From assembly GCA_043784965.1 (NCBI GenBank), contig JAYVXS010000178.1, positions 1 through 14,535 of the forward strand: a stretch of 14,535 nucleotides of DNA, in the 5' to 3' direction. Position numbers and translations under genes: made by a program. Under the pieces are notes generated by a model. The model saw only the letters and a list, made by a program, of their open reading frames with translations, ran no database searches and was not told the DNA's origin. Shown here piece after piece: positions 7,601-14,464 of this stretch; the stretch's first letter is position 1; each line of letters opens with the position of its first letter. Origin of the DNA: JAYTQQ01 sp043784965. Its GTDB lineage: Bacteria; Bdellovibrionota; Bdellovibrionia; Bdellovibrionales; JAMPXM01.

Positions 7601-7893
7601 TTTTAAGTTTGAAAGCAGGCGGAGTAGGACTCAACCTTACCGCGGCTGACTATGTCTTTATTTTAGACCCATGGTGGAATCCTGCGGCCGAATCGCAGGC
7701 AATTGATCGCACTCATCGTATTGGACAAACTAAAAAAGTATTTGCCTATAAAATTATTGCCAAAGACACTGTTGAAGAAAAAATATTAGCTCTGCAAGAA
7801 AAAAAGAAAAACTTAGCCAAGGCCATCATTTCGGGCGATGCCAGTTTGCTTAAGAATCTTAATGTCGAGGACCTCAAGGATTTATTTATATGA
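4651..7893 (+). CDS. SWIM zinc-finger SNF2-family ATPase (HepA/RapA-like helicase superfamily 2)
   Basis: A 1080-residue protein starting at GTG, with AAGGAAG five bases upstream. Residues 69-82 form a SWIM zinc finger (C69-x-C71-x8-C80-x-H82), a DNA- or protein-binding element. Residues of about 100-600 correspond to the poorly conserved region usual in bacterial SNF2 proteins. The motor follows: Walker A DMGLGKT at 656-662, the nucleotide-binding step LAPKSLIFNW, DEAH at 749-752, motif III LTGTPVENSLMDLFS, then the second RecA lobe with LSLKAGGVGLNLTAADYVF, DPWWNPAAE and QAIDRTHRIGQ at 1016-1026. All motor motifs are intact. SNF2 enzymes use ATP to translocate on double-stranded DNA and remodel protein-DNA complexes; RapA does this to recycle RNA polymerase, but this protein's target is not evident. 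Length is normal for SWIM-SNF2 proteins. It is flanked by unrelated genes and appears monocistronic. Confidence 0.93.
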   Translation: MTPELKIADLLKNDFDSSIRVRGKDYFLEGRVRHAKDGESSAHFKVDGSNQYETKIQYDKILENFRLDCTCPYFEDNFNCKHLWASILEIDRLNILPRLMGEFKGTRNVAAQNVLDTEVHSQPRWQEILEQVQRKIDRDLTYKTGKAVKNPAQDRNASPRVGVYAINIPSSIDRNQIQLHLYVQMRLKKGALGALKVAELSQNKIQFYEAPEEREFLWDLIGRTEFITTFYSGASSTSKVNSLTLTLGHADAILRKISDAGKLYQLKGENARYYGFYDSPNLHPIQYERELWSFQINLKKSETGYLLFGELVSDQGQTRSVDKVTGHLEHFAFFEGSIARSDLSEHKTWYELVKSRPLPLVENELESFLDYFWNQSNSKISIELPPEIQMIEKLGIQPFPQISFEPSKNRGSFAARLAFNYEGEIVEPNSGRQIYQISKREKIIRDLDFEKKCLQLVKEMSLIESEDLSIHAYFTSGEFLGAVEKTLALGWKVFAKDQRVHQGSNYQINITSGTDWFDVNADIKFDQKLLRLPQLLQALKTGERMITLDDGSLGILPEEWLNKLAPFVGLAKATDEGLRLSKVQALFLTASLDENIKFTSDLKFKSLKNIISDLKDLNPDEASPNLQGHLRDYQKIGLSWLLTIAKHEIGGVLADDMGLGKTIQVLALLANKKSKLPNLVLAPKSLIFNWQNEAAKFTPHLKVLVYAGGSRQTLLKQIPKYDIILSTYQTLRNDIEDFQNIKFQYLILDEAHNLKNSQSQITMAAKLISAEKKFALTGTPVENSLMDLFSILSVVTPGLVTEAQAQRWVKEADPDTIQRLARALAPFILRRTKDQVLKDLPEKSEQVLYCELSVNERLKYDELKSFYWTQLSGKIEEKGLAKSKIEVLEALLRLRQAACHQGLLNKNYKEGTSTKFDLVTEQLDNVIKDGHKALIFSQFTTLLGLFAKELEKRGIEFEYLDGKTFNREERVSNFQTNKKCQVFLLSLKAGGVGLNLTAADYVFILDPWWNPAAESQAIDRTHRIGQTKKVFAYKIIAKDTVEEKILALQEKKKNLAKAIISGDASLLKNLNVEDLKDLFI

Positions 7894-7931
7894 AAACTGG
7901 CCGCTTATATTGGTAATGTGAATCAAACTAC

Positions 7932-8813
7932 TTAAGCACCGGTTTTAATGCCGATTTCGAACTGAAATGGTCCACCTGGTGAGTCGAAGAGAACGCTAAA
8001 TCCAGGATCTGGCATCACATGAGGGACTGAAAGATTGCGACCGGCAACCAAAGAGGGTACCGCTCGATCTACCGCGTAGCCGCGCTCAATAAAATTGGGC
8101 CTGGCCGTTTCGAAGATCTGATACATGAATTCGCCGGCACCCATGGCAATATCAGAAGTAACCTTGTTAAATTCAAGACCTGTAGCTTGATTTAATAAAT
8201 AGAGATATGTTTGCTCCGGAAAACACAAACCCACCGTCCCGCGTATGCTCTGACTTGAAAGTGCAATGAATGATGCCACATCAACTTGCAACGAACTCGG
8301 GGCATTGATTTGCCGCTTAGTTGAAGACTTAAGATTAACCGCTACCCCACAAAGATCGTTGAATACAAGAACTGTTGAAGTGATGACAATATTGAGAAAT
8401 TCGGCATCGACTTTTACTCTTGTCGAATGAGCTGCCGGATTATTCGAACTCAAATTGGGCTTTGGCGCCTCAAGTTTTATTTTTACTTTGCCAAAAACTC
8501 TGGGTAATTCGACATCTAAAAGCTTAGCTTTGGCTTGCCCTTGGGCATCCATTTCTGTTTCTGCTTTTCGCAGATACGTCACATAATTTTCTTTCTGGGT
8601 TTTCTTAACCAAGAATTGAAAACTTCCGAGCTGCATGATCTTTTCTTTTTTTTCGGGTCCGAAAACTGACCCTTCGCGCAACCAATGCAAAACCTTTTGA
8701 TTTTTTTCTAAATACATAAAGCAATCAAATGGGATTTCGGTGCCGATCTCGAGCCGATCCACCTCAATGGTAAAAAAATCTTCAAGCTCTTTATTTGCTT
8801 CGTCTTCACTCAT
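7932..8813 (-). CDS. CheX-like domain protein with a degenerate active-site motif
   Basis: A 293-residue protein translated from an ATG that overlaps the stop of the preceding gene (ATGA, 8813-8810), so the two are translationally coupled. Residues of about 13-80 (FTIEVDRLEIGTEIPFDCFM, then FLVKK) resemble the small N-terminal domain found before signalling domains in Bdellovibrio-type proteins. Residues of about 130-293 look like a CheC/CheX-type fold: an N-terminal helix, the core RGTVGLCFPEQTYLYLL, and a glycine-rich C-terminal strand. The known CheX active-site pattern is [DS]-x3-E-x2-N followed about 22 residues later by Pro. Here Glu228 and Pro253 are kept, but the first position is Met224 and the catalytic Asn is Tyr231. 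Dephosphorylation of a CheY partner is therefore unlikely, and a binding or dimerisation role is more probable. The family assignment rests on motif pattern and pairing with its neighbour. Confidence 0.6.
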   Translation of the reverse strand: MSEDEANKELEDFFTIEVDRLEIGTEIPFDCFMYLEKNQKVLHWLREGSVFGPEKKEKIMQLGSFQFLVKKTQKENYVTYLRKAETEMDAQGQAKAKLLDVELPRVFGKVKIKLEAPKPNLSSNNPAAHSTRVKVDAEFLNIVITSTVLVFNDLCGVAVNLKSSTKRQINAPSSLQVDVASFIALSSQSIRGTVGLCFPEQTYLYLLNQATGLEFNKVTSDIAMGAGEFMYQIFETARPNFIERGYAVDRAVPSLVAGRNLSVPHVMPDPGFSVLFDSPGGPFQFEIGIKTGA

Positions 8814-9706
8814 AAGAACTCTATCTCTTCTGAATTTCTTGTCGGGTCACTTGTTGATAAATCAAATAGGCTCTGATGAGTCAGGTGATAAAAGCCCACG
8901 CTGCAAGCAAAGGTTTCAGTACTATCGATGACATGCACTGAAGGGTAAAATTTCATTGTTTGCACATAGGGCACGCGTGCTAAATCAAAAACTGTCGGAA
9001 GGCCCAACTTCATGTCGATCCCAAGTTTAACGATATTTTGAATGATCACACCGATGGCTTGGTTAAAAGATTCTTTTAAAATATCCCAGGCTTTTTCTTT
9101 TTTGTCTGGCGGAACAAGGGCCAATATGGCCTGCCATTTGATTCGCACCGAACACAAGCCAACGATATCCCCGGCAGACAATGAATAATTCAGTTGAAAA
9201 TCAAAACCTTTTAGAGCTTGTTTACCAAGAGAGAAACTTCCAACCCCAGGAAAAAAACTCGGCAGAACTACATTTAGTGCATGCAATAACATACGATCAA
9301 GACCTTGCGGGGTCATCTTGTCAATAAAGTCATCAAAGGTATCCTCCCAGGCTTGATCGTCTACTGGAGATTTTTTAACATCGAAATAGAAGGTAGGTAA
9401 CTCTTCACTTAAATCATTCTCTAAAATGCCGAGAGCCAAAATTGGTACAAGCTTGGACTCCGGAAAGTCGGTTTTTAGAAACTCTTGAATCTCACGCTTT
9501 TCGGCTTTAGTAAAATCATCATAGTTGACGATGATCCCAATGATGGATTCGGTAACTTTTCGAACCCCTTTAAATTCATCAAGCGTGCGACACAAAAAAC
9601 TTCGACATTGATTTTGAACACTTGAAGCTTCAAGACGACGAACAAGCTCTGATGAAGTCCCAATAGCAAGCAGATAGCTACAGTTTGGAAAGATTGGTGC
9701 GGCCAT
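8810..9706 (-). CDS. Pseudo-receiver plus CheX-like phosphatase domain protein
   Basis: A 298-residue protein. Residues of about 10-100 have the alternating strand-helix pattern of a response-regulator receiver (YLLAIGTSSELVRRLEASS, then IIGIIVNYDDFTKAEK, then KLVPILALGI). The acidic pair expected after the first strand is missing, so it is at best a pseudo-receiver. Residues of about 140-280 look CheX/CheC-like, with an intact active-site pattern: Asp208-x3-Glu212-x2-Asn215 (DILKESFNQ) and Pro237 downstream. CheX/CheC/FliY proteins remove phosphate from CheY-type regulators, so this is the likely catalytic member of the pair. It follows the large exported-protein gene by 35 bases and overlaps the next gene by four. 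AGGAG lies about 11 bases before the ATG. The function is inferred from motif and size, not from a strong overall match. Confidence 0.6.
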   Translation of the reverse strand: MAAPIFPNCSYLLAIGTSSELVRRLEASSVQNQCRSFLCRTLDEFKGVRKVTESIIGIIVNYDDFTKAEKREIQEFLKTDFPESKLVPILALGILENDLSEELPTFYFDVKKSPVDDQAWEDTFDDFIDKMTPQGLDRMLLHALNVVLPSFFPGVGSFSLGKQALKGFDFQLNYSLSAGDIVGLCSVRIKWQAILALVPPDKKEKAWDILKESFNQAIGVIIQNIVKLGIDMKLGLPTVFDLARVPYVQTMKFYPSVHVIDSTETFACSVGFYHLTHQSLFDLSTSDPTRNSEEIEFL

Positions 9707-9741
9707 ATATGAGCTGGCTCCTGTTTACAAAAAAATTGGGT

Positions 9742-12700
9742 CTACTTATAACTACAATTTCCGGACGATACCGCCTCTTTGTAACTTTTCATTCTATCAT
9801 CAAGAAGAAAAATTTTGGTATCTAAAAATACGCTTAATATCTTTCGACACTGAGCTGCGTGTGCCTTCCTGGCCTCAGAAAAGCTAGCTACTTCTTCTTG
9901 CGTCTTTGAGGCTTTTATTTTTTCTGTCAGATTATTTTGATGCCCAATCAAATCATTCATTTTGGTAACCATTGCGTCTCGAACTCGATCTGCATCAAAT
10001 TTTTGTAAGCCAAAGCCTTCGGTCGCAATTTTTTGCGCTTGCACAAGACTTAACGGGCCTTCAGGTACATTGATAAATATATCTCTTTCAAAGTTGGACC
10101 AGACCTTTTTCTTCATTTCGGGTGATATGGGTTTAACTATAAACTCCTTATTGGGCCCTACCTCAAATTTTCCTAGTCTAAGTAAGGTGGTTTGCTCATC
10201 TGAAAAACCTAGCTTTCTCATATCCTCAGCGAACTGGTAGCCACTGGTACTTGAATAAGTTTTGACTTTGTAAAACAGAAACTCCGACTGGGCATTAGTT
10301 AGAGTTTCACCCCCAGACCATGCATGAAATTGCGCGGCGTGGTCGACTCGACGATTAAAAAGAATTTCGTCGGTATCCCAAGAGGTTCGCTTAATTACAA
10401 CACGAGGATTTACCGTAACACTCACCGCCTGAGTTGCTTGCGCCCCGCCCGATTGAACTGTCGTGGCGCCAGAAGCCTCAGGCCTCATTGAGGCAGGCTC
10501 TTGAAGAACAGCCTTCGCCTCAAGAATCGCAGCGTCGGTATCACGTTTTCCAACTTTTACTGCATCATCTAGGGGCATCGAACGAAAAGGCGAGCCTGGG
10601 TCTAAAACGAGGTCCTTTGGATTCACTTTGGCATTTTCAAGTGCCTCATTAATGGTTTGTGCCGCCCATCGATCGGCTTCGCCATCAACACCTTTTGCAA
10701 GACTCGATTTTTTAACTGCAAAATAATTTTCTAACCATATTTTTGCTTTGGCCGGATCACCCTTTACTTCAATTTTCATTTTCTCTCTTAGAGCATTGAG
10801 ATAAATCTCTTTTGATTTGGCCATCATCGTATTACTATTTCGAGATTGAATGCCAAGCAAAGCCGCATCTTGCTCAATGCGGTTGAGATAAGATATCTTG
10901 TCAGTACCCGAGGCTCTATAAAAATTATCAAAACTCGATCGCAAAGAACTCGCCGTTGTTCTTCTCGCCTCATCAAAATCAGGCTTCTCTTTCATGAGCT
11001 CAGCTCGCACTCGATCCGGAAGATTCGAGTGCTGAGCAGCCTCTTGAGGCGACATTTTTTTCATATGAGCTATAAACTCAGCTTTTTTAACAGGATCAAG
11101 ATCTGAATATTTACCAGCCGCAGCCCCTACTGCTGTTGCGTCTGCGGCAGCTCCTGGCAGGCCGTCGCCGCCGAGCGCACCACTTACAATAAGTTTGCGG
11201 GTTTCAGCAGGGGTCATCGTCTTGGGGCGGCCTTTTAATTTGTCTTTTAAATCAGCATTAGATAGTTCTTCATGAGCCGGTCCGTCTCCGGTTTTGTATG
11301 CCTTATCGCTATGTTTATTATGACCTGCTAAAATCCAATCTTTTTCATCGCGACTCAATTTGCGACCCAAGGTTTTTTCTGCAAATTGAAGGCGTCCCGC
11401 GCCACCATCGGTTCGGTCATTGATTTTTTTAGCCGCATCAAGAATTTCTGTCTGTGGCCTTTTGGCAGCCACCAGAGCGGCAGCCTCTTCAGCACTATTC
11501 ATATTTTGCCTGGCTCTTGCCCATTTCTGCAGAACTCCACCAGCAAAGGGAGTACCGTCCACCGCGGCCCAAACAACTGCTGAGACACAGCTATCGTATT
11601 TTTCAAGAGCTTGCGAACCCTGATAAACATTTTCGATGCTACATTGGCCAAGCTTTGCAGGCGAGAGCGAAATATCTTTTTCAGATGAAGAACATTCGAG
11701 CGCAGCCTTTGCGACGCCCTTCCCTAGAATTGTGGCATTGAAGCCTTGATCTGCAAGTCTGGCATACTTGGCGATCATCACTCCTCTTGCCGAAACTAAT
11801 AATTTCGGCGCCATATAAACTGCACCCAAACCAAGAGTTGCAATAGCCAATCCGGCATCAAAAAATGCGTGATTGAATGTCGAGGTGGGCGCAAGGCGGT
11901 CGGTCGTGCCATCATGCACACATTGTTCAAATCTCATGTATTCGTAAGCACCCAGGGCTTTTTCTTTGCTATCACCTTTTTTGAAATCAAGTGAATCTGG
12001 CGGAATAGGCGTCTTATCAATATAATTTCGCACCCGTTCAGCCGTGCAACTCTTCGACATTGCCCCTGAAAGACACATATTGGCGACTTCGCCATTACCA
12101 TATTTGAGTTCTAGTGCTTTTCTGTTATCAAGAAGTTGGGCTTTTATGGCATCGACTTCGTTTTGACCATTTTTGATTCTTTTTTGATATTCGCTCCCGC
12201 TGCTCCAAGACACTCTTGAACTGATAAGTGAGATCGCAAAATCAGCAGCTGAAATTTGTTCACGAAGTTTTGCGGCTTCAGCACCAACGCGACTTCGTCT
12301 ATCCATTCTAAAAAGTTGATCTTGAAGTGCTGCCTGATGAGCTTCGATCTCGGCAATGTCATTTTTCGCTTCAATGGTCTTGTCGACCAGCGCCTGCAGG
12401 CCGCCAGAATTTTTGCTACAGCTTTTCTTTATTGTTTCACAGTTTTTTTGGATAGAGGCAAATGAAGCCTTATCACATTTAAATCCTGACAAAATATCTT
12501 GTCCAAGCATTTGATCAATGCTCGCCATTTCTTGCACCGCTGCGACCTGCGAGGTCTCGACTCTTGAAAAATTATAATAGTATTTAGCAAGAATTTCTTT
12601 GGAGTCTTTTTCGCTACCCTGAAGGCATCTGCGAATTTGACTTTGCACCACCGGACCCAAACTTGCACCCTGGTATTTTTCAAAATGCTGAGCCAGATCA

Positions 12701-13008
12701 ATTGCAGAAGGAAAGGTCTGTGCTTTATCATCACGAGATAAATTTTTACGACAAATTGGATAAATACTTTTGAACATTCCAAAATTAGAATCACTGCGAT
12801 CTTGCTCAATCATTTCACCAATAACATTTGGGCAGCCACTATTTTTTTTTAGCGCCACAGCAGGGCAAGCCGGCTGTTTATTTTGCAGCTGATTTAGCCC
12901 CGTCGTTGAGCTTCTCAACTGAGCATCAAGAGGGCTCGAATAGCCTGAACATGATAAGGATAAAATGAATAAAATGACGAGTGAAATCACTCTGATTTGT
13001 TCGGTCAT
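9742..13008 (-). CDS. Large exported protein of unknown function, Bdellovibrio-type
   Basis: A 1088-residue protein with an N-terminal signal peptide (hydrophobic core VISLVILFILSLSCSG). Cys20 might be lipidated, but Ser at -3 is a weak lipobox. The next ~340 residues are Cys-rich (CPAV, GCPNV, ICRK, CDKAS, NCETIKKSCSK), suggesting disulfides outside the cytoplasm, with a likely coiled coil at about residues 210-300. A hydrophobic stretch near 387-412 (FFDAGLAIATLGLGAVYMA) could enter a membrane. Near residues 535-565 lies RLQFAEKTLGRKLSRDEKDW followed by AGHN, a motif I associate with large Bdellovibrio exported proteins; a related-looking element, MRKLGFSDEQTTLLRLGKFE, lies at about 926-945. 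A Gly/Ala-rich linker sits near 607-632. No catalytic motif is recognisable. It is first in an apparent operon with the two CheX-like genes, 35 bases ahead of them. The frame is intact. Confidence 0.7.
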   Translation of the reverse strand: MTEQIRVISLVILFILSLSCSGYSSPLDAQLRSSTTGLNQLQNKQPACPAVALKKNSGCPNVIGEMIEQDRSDSNFGMFKSIYPICRKNLSRDDKAQTFPSAIDLAQHFEKYQGASLGPVVQSQIRRCLQGSEKDSKEILAKYYYNFSRVETSQVAAVQEMASIDQMLGQDILSGFKCDKASFASIQKNCETIKKSCSKNSGGLQALVDKTIEAKNDIAEIEAHQAALQDQLFRMDRRSRVGAEAAKLREQISAADFAISLISSRVSWSSGSEYQKRIKNGQNEVDAIKAQLLDNRKALELKYGNGEVANMCLSGAMSKSCTAERVRNYIDKTPIPPDSLDFKKGDSKEKALGAYEYMRFEQCVHDGTTDRLAPTSTFNHAFFDAGLAIATLGLGAVYMAPKLLVSARGVMIAKYARLADQGFNATILGKGVAKAALECSSSEKDISLSPAKLGQCSIENVYQGSQALEKYDSCVSAVVWAAVDGTPFAGGVLQKWARARQNMNSAEEAAALVAAKRPQTEILDAAKKINDRTDGGAGRLQFAEKTLGRKLSRDEKDWILAGHNKHSDKAYKTGDGPAHEELSNADLKDKLKGRPKTMTPAETRKLIVSGALGGDGLPGAAADATAVGAAAGKYSDLDPVKKAEFIAHMKKMSPQEAAQHSNLPDRVRAELMKEKPDFDEARRTTASSLRSSFDNFYRASGTDKISYLNRIEQDAALLGIQSRNSNTMMAKSKEIYLNALREKMKIEVKGDPAKAKIWLENYFAVKKSSLAKGVDGEADRWAAQTINEALENAKVNPKDLVLDPGSPFRSMPLDDAVKVGKRDTDAAILEAKAVLQEPASMRPEASGATTVQSGGAQATQAVSVTVNPRVVIKRTSWDTDEILFNRRVDHAAQFHAWSGGETLTNAQSEFLFYKVKTYSSTSGYQFAEDMRKLGFSDEQTTLLRLGKFEVGPNKEFIVKPISPEMKKKVWSNFERDIFINVPEGPLSLVQAQKIATEGFGLQKFDADRVRDAMVTKMNDLIGHQNNLTEKIKASKTQEEVASFSEARKAHAAQCRKILSVFLDTKIFLLDDRMKSYKEAVSSGNCSYK

Positions 13009-13069
13009 TTGCTGCCTAAATCTGAGGGTTTTCTTTGGTTAAACTTATTTCATGAATAGTTAAAGAAGA

Positions 13070-13098
13070 AGTTAATAAGTTTGAATATTTTAAGTCAA
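13070..13098 (-). promoter_or_regulatory. Candidate promoter for the large exported-protein operon
   Basis: On the minus strand TTGACT (13098-13093) is followed after exactly 17 bases by TTAACT (13075-13070), about 60 bases before the ATG at 13008. The -35 box is five of six; the -10 box is weak. It lies immediately beyond the stop of the ketoacyl-synthase fragment, so the operon has its own promoter rather than depending on read-through. The layout is like the candidate at 1204-1232. Confidence 0.4.
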
Positions 13099-13108
13099 TT
13101 CTTTAACA

Positions 13109-13243
13109 CTAAAGACCTGCCCTACGAAATGCGAGCACGGCATTGGTCCCACCAAAGGCAAAGGAGTTATTGAGTGCCACTGACAAATTGGGCGCATCAA
13201 TACCCATGCCTAAGACTAGGGGCAATGGACATTCTAAATCTTG
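13109..13243 (-). pseudogene. C-terminal fragment of a beta-ketoacyl-ACP synthase (FabF/FabB family)
   Basis: The minus strand from 13243 down to the TAG at 13111-13109 encodes 44 residues beginning QDLECPLPLVLGMGIDAP and ending NNSFAFGGTNAVLAFRR-AGL. The NSFxFGGTNAxLxxRR block is the hallmark C-terminus of condensing enzymes of fatty-acid or polyketide synthesis. The motif includes the loop that closes the active site, but the catalytic Cys and both His are lost with the missing ~370 residues. There is no start codon or ribosome site. It abuts the truncated cyclophilin gene in a different frame, so the two were joined by a deletion. The parent may have been fabF, fabB or a synthase from an aryl-polyene-type cluster; 44 residues cannot separate these. 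Confidence 0.85.
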
Positions 13244-13247
13244 AGAA

Positions 13248-13589
13248 TTACAAAATGAATGGCTTCTCGGAATTGGGATCAGCCCATTGCACTACATAAT
13301 TGTCTTGGGAGCGAACTATAGCTAGATCATCCCAATATTTTTCTCGAGCAAGTGCCTTTACATTTTCGACGTGTTTTGGTGCAAACTGAGGAGCCAGTTC
13401 AATGATAATCCGCCCGCTGGCGAGCTCCATATAAAGCGTATTGGCTGGATCTAGCTCTCGCCAATCCGACGGTTTTGATGCTGCGATTATTTCAGTCATC
13501 GATGGAGCTTTTAGTTTCGCCGCGGCATTTAGCTTAAAAAAAGCAAGCAATACGAAGGCGAATGTAGTGAGCTGAGTCTTGATTTTCAT
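13248..13589 (-). pseudogene. Exported cyclophilin-type peptidyl-prolyl isomerase, C-terminally truncated
   Basis: A 113-residue reading frame with AGAAGG upstream of the ATG and a signal peptide (TQLTTFAFVLLAFFKLNAAA). The rest matches the start of exported cyclophilins: DWRELDPANTLYMELASG, RIIIELAPQFAPKHVENVKA, then LAIVRSQDNYVVQWADP, which aligns with the usual FHRVIxxFMxQGGDP segment and keeps its Arg. After NSEKP the family sequence stops, and only Phe-Ile-Leu and a TAA follow. More than half of the fold is missing, including the later conserved substrate-binding residues, so the protein cannot be a working isomerase. The normal enzyme accelerates proline cis-trans isomerisation in the periplasm. 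The break point coincides with the start of the ketoacyl-synthase fragment on the same strand. The promoter and start region still look intact, so a dead peptide may be made. Confidence 0.8.
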
Positions 13590-13693
13590 TAGTTTACCTT
13601 CTGGTTCTGCCTAGTTTCATCTGAGAAAGCATAGTCTTTAGACTTTCTTTTTGCAAGATTTCGTGTTTTTGTTTTGCCCAAAGGTGAACATAA

Positions 13694-14398
13694 ATGGCAC
13701 ATAGATCACTTAATTTTCTCCTACTCAATTTATCAGTAGCTCTGGTGTTTTTAGCATTGCAATTTGGATTTCATACGGTGACTGCAAACGAATGTGCAAA
13801 AGCCTTTATTTTTTTCGATCTTGGTGAAACTTTAATCGATACCAATAGTCATGATTTCAATCCAATGTTTATTAAGCCAGGGGCACTCGAGCATTTGCAA
13901 TTACTAAATGAACATGGCTACCCTCTTGGTCTCATCACCGATGTGCCTGAGAATTGGGGGAGCGATCAGCCTGATGTTTTGAAGATCCGTGACTTTCACA
14001 CTGCGAAATTCAAACGTCTGCTTAATTTCACTGAAGGTATTTATGCAAGTGATAAATCCAGCTGGATTGGACCCAAATTCAACTGGACTTTTTTTGGAAC
14101 ATTTGAAAACCGAACAAGCCCAAAAGACGATGCAAATTTAAAGTTTTGGGGCCGGGTGATCCTGCCCTATAAGACTTCGGAGCGCAAAAAAAATGGCGGA
14201 GTGGTCATGTTTCAACGGGCTCGACAATTAGCGACCCAAATGGGATGTCAGGCGGTTTATGAGACGAGCGAAGGCACTGAGATTGAACCAGCCTATAGCC
14301 AGGGCCTCATCCCCTATTGGGTTGGACATGAGTTTAAAAATAGCCATTTTTTGCCTATAGATAAGATCCAGGACATCGTAAAGAGCCGCCAACACTAG
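13694..14398 (+). CDS. Exported HAD-superfamily-like protein
   Basis: A 234-residue protein. AAGGTG at 13681-13686 lies seven bases before the ATG, and a hydrophobic segment (FLLLNLSVALVFLALQF) with possible cleavage after TVTA (residue 31) directs it across the inner membrane. FIFFDLGETLID at residues 38-49 is HAD motif I, with nucleophile Asp42. The second Asp of the usual DxDxT is Gly44, so the usual general acid is absent, as in some non-phosphatase HAD members. GLITDVPE near 81-88 is a plausible motif II (Thr), and RKKNGG supplies candidate motif III lysines. Motif IV acidic residues are not obvious, so catalysis is uncertain. The stop TAG (14396-14398) coincides with the first bases of the insertion-sequence-like end, so the original C-terminus may have been replaced. 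The gene is divergent from the broken cyclophilin gene, with about 100 bases between. Confidence 0.65.
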   Translation: MAHRSLNFLLLNLSVALVFLALQFGFHTVTANECAKAFIFFDLGETLIDTNSHDFNPMFIKPGALEHLQLLNEHGYPLGLITDVPENWGSDQPDVLKIRDFHTAKFKRLLNFTEGIYASDKSSWIGPKFNWTFFGTFENRTSPKDDANLKFWGRVILPYKTSERKKNGGVVMFQRARQLATQMGCQAVYETSEGTEIEPAYSQGLIPYWVGHEFKNSHFLPIDKIQDIVKSRQH

Positions 14399-14453
14399 CC
14401 CGGATAGTTCATCAGTTTCGTCGTGAAATCGTCGATGCGCAGACTGGCCTGGC
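14395..14453 (+). mobile_element. Insertion-sequence-like end, copy B
   Basis: This begins CTAGCCCGGATA then TTCATCAG, identical to the corresponding parts of 1102-1160, with similarity continuing to CTGGCCTGGC. It starts within the last codons of the HAD-like gene and leads into DNA with a possible transposase start at 14512. This is the expected layout of the left end of an insertion sequence entering from the right. It supports an intact or recent copy extending beyond the window. Confidence 0.55.
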
Positions 14454-14464
14454 GCTTGAGAGAC

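Noticed and set aside
12429..12809. 126-residue minus-strand ORF inside the large exported gene
   Set aside because: A shifted frame within an intact 1088-residue gene, with no motif or ribosome site.
13624..13647. GAAAG...AGTCTTTAGACTTTC imperfect inverted repeat between the cyclophilin remnant and the HAD-like gene
   Set aside because: It has a 4-base bulge and lies upstream of both divergent starts; might be an operator but nothing supports a regulator.
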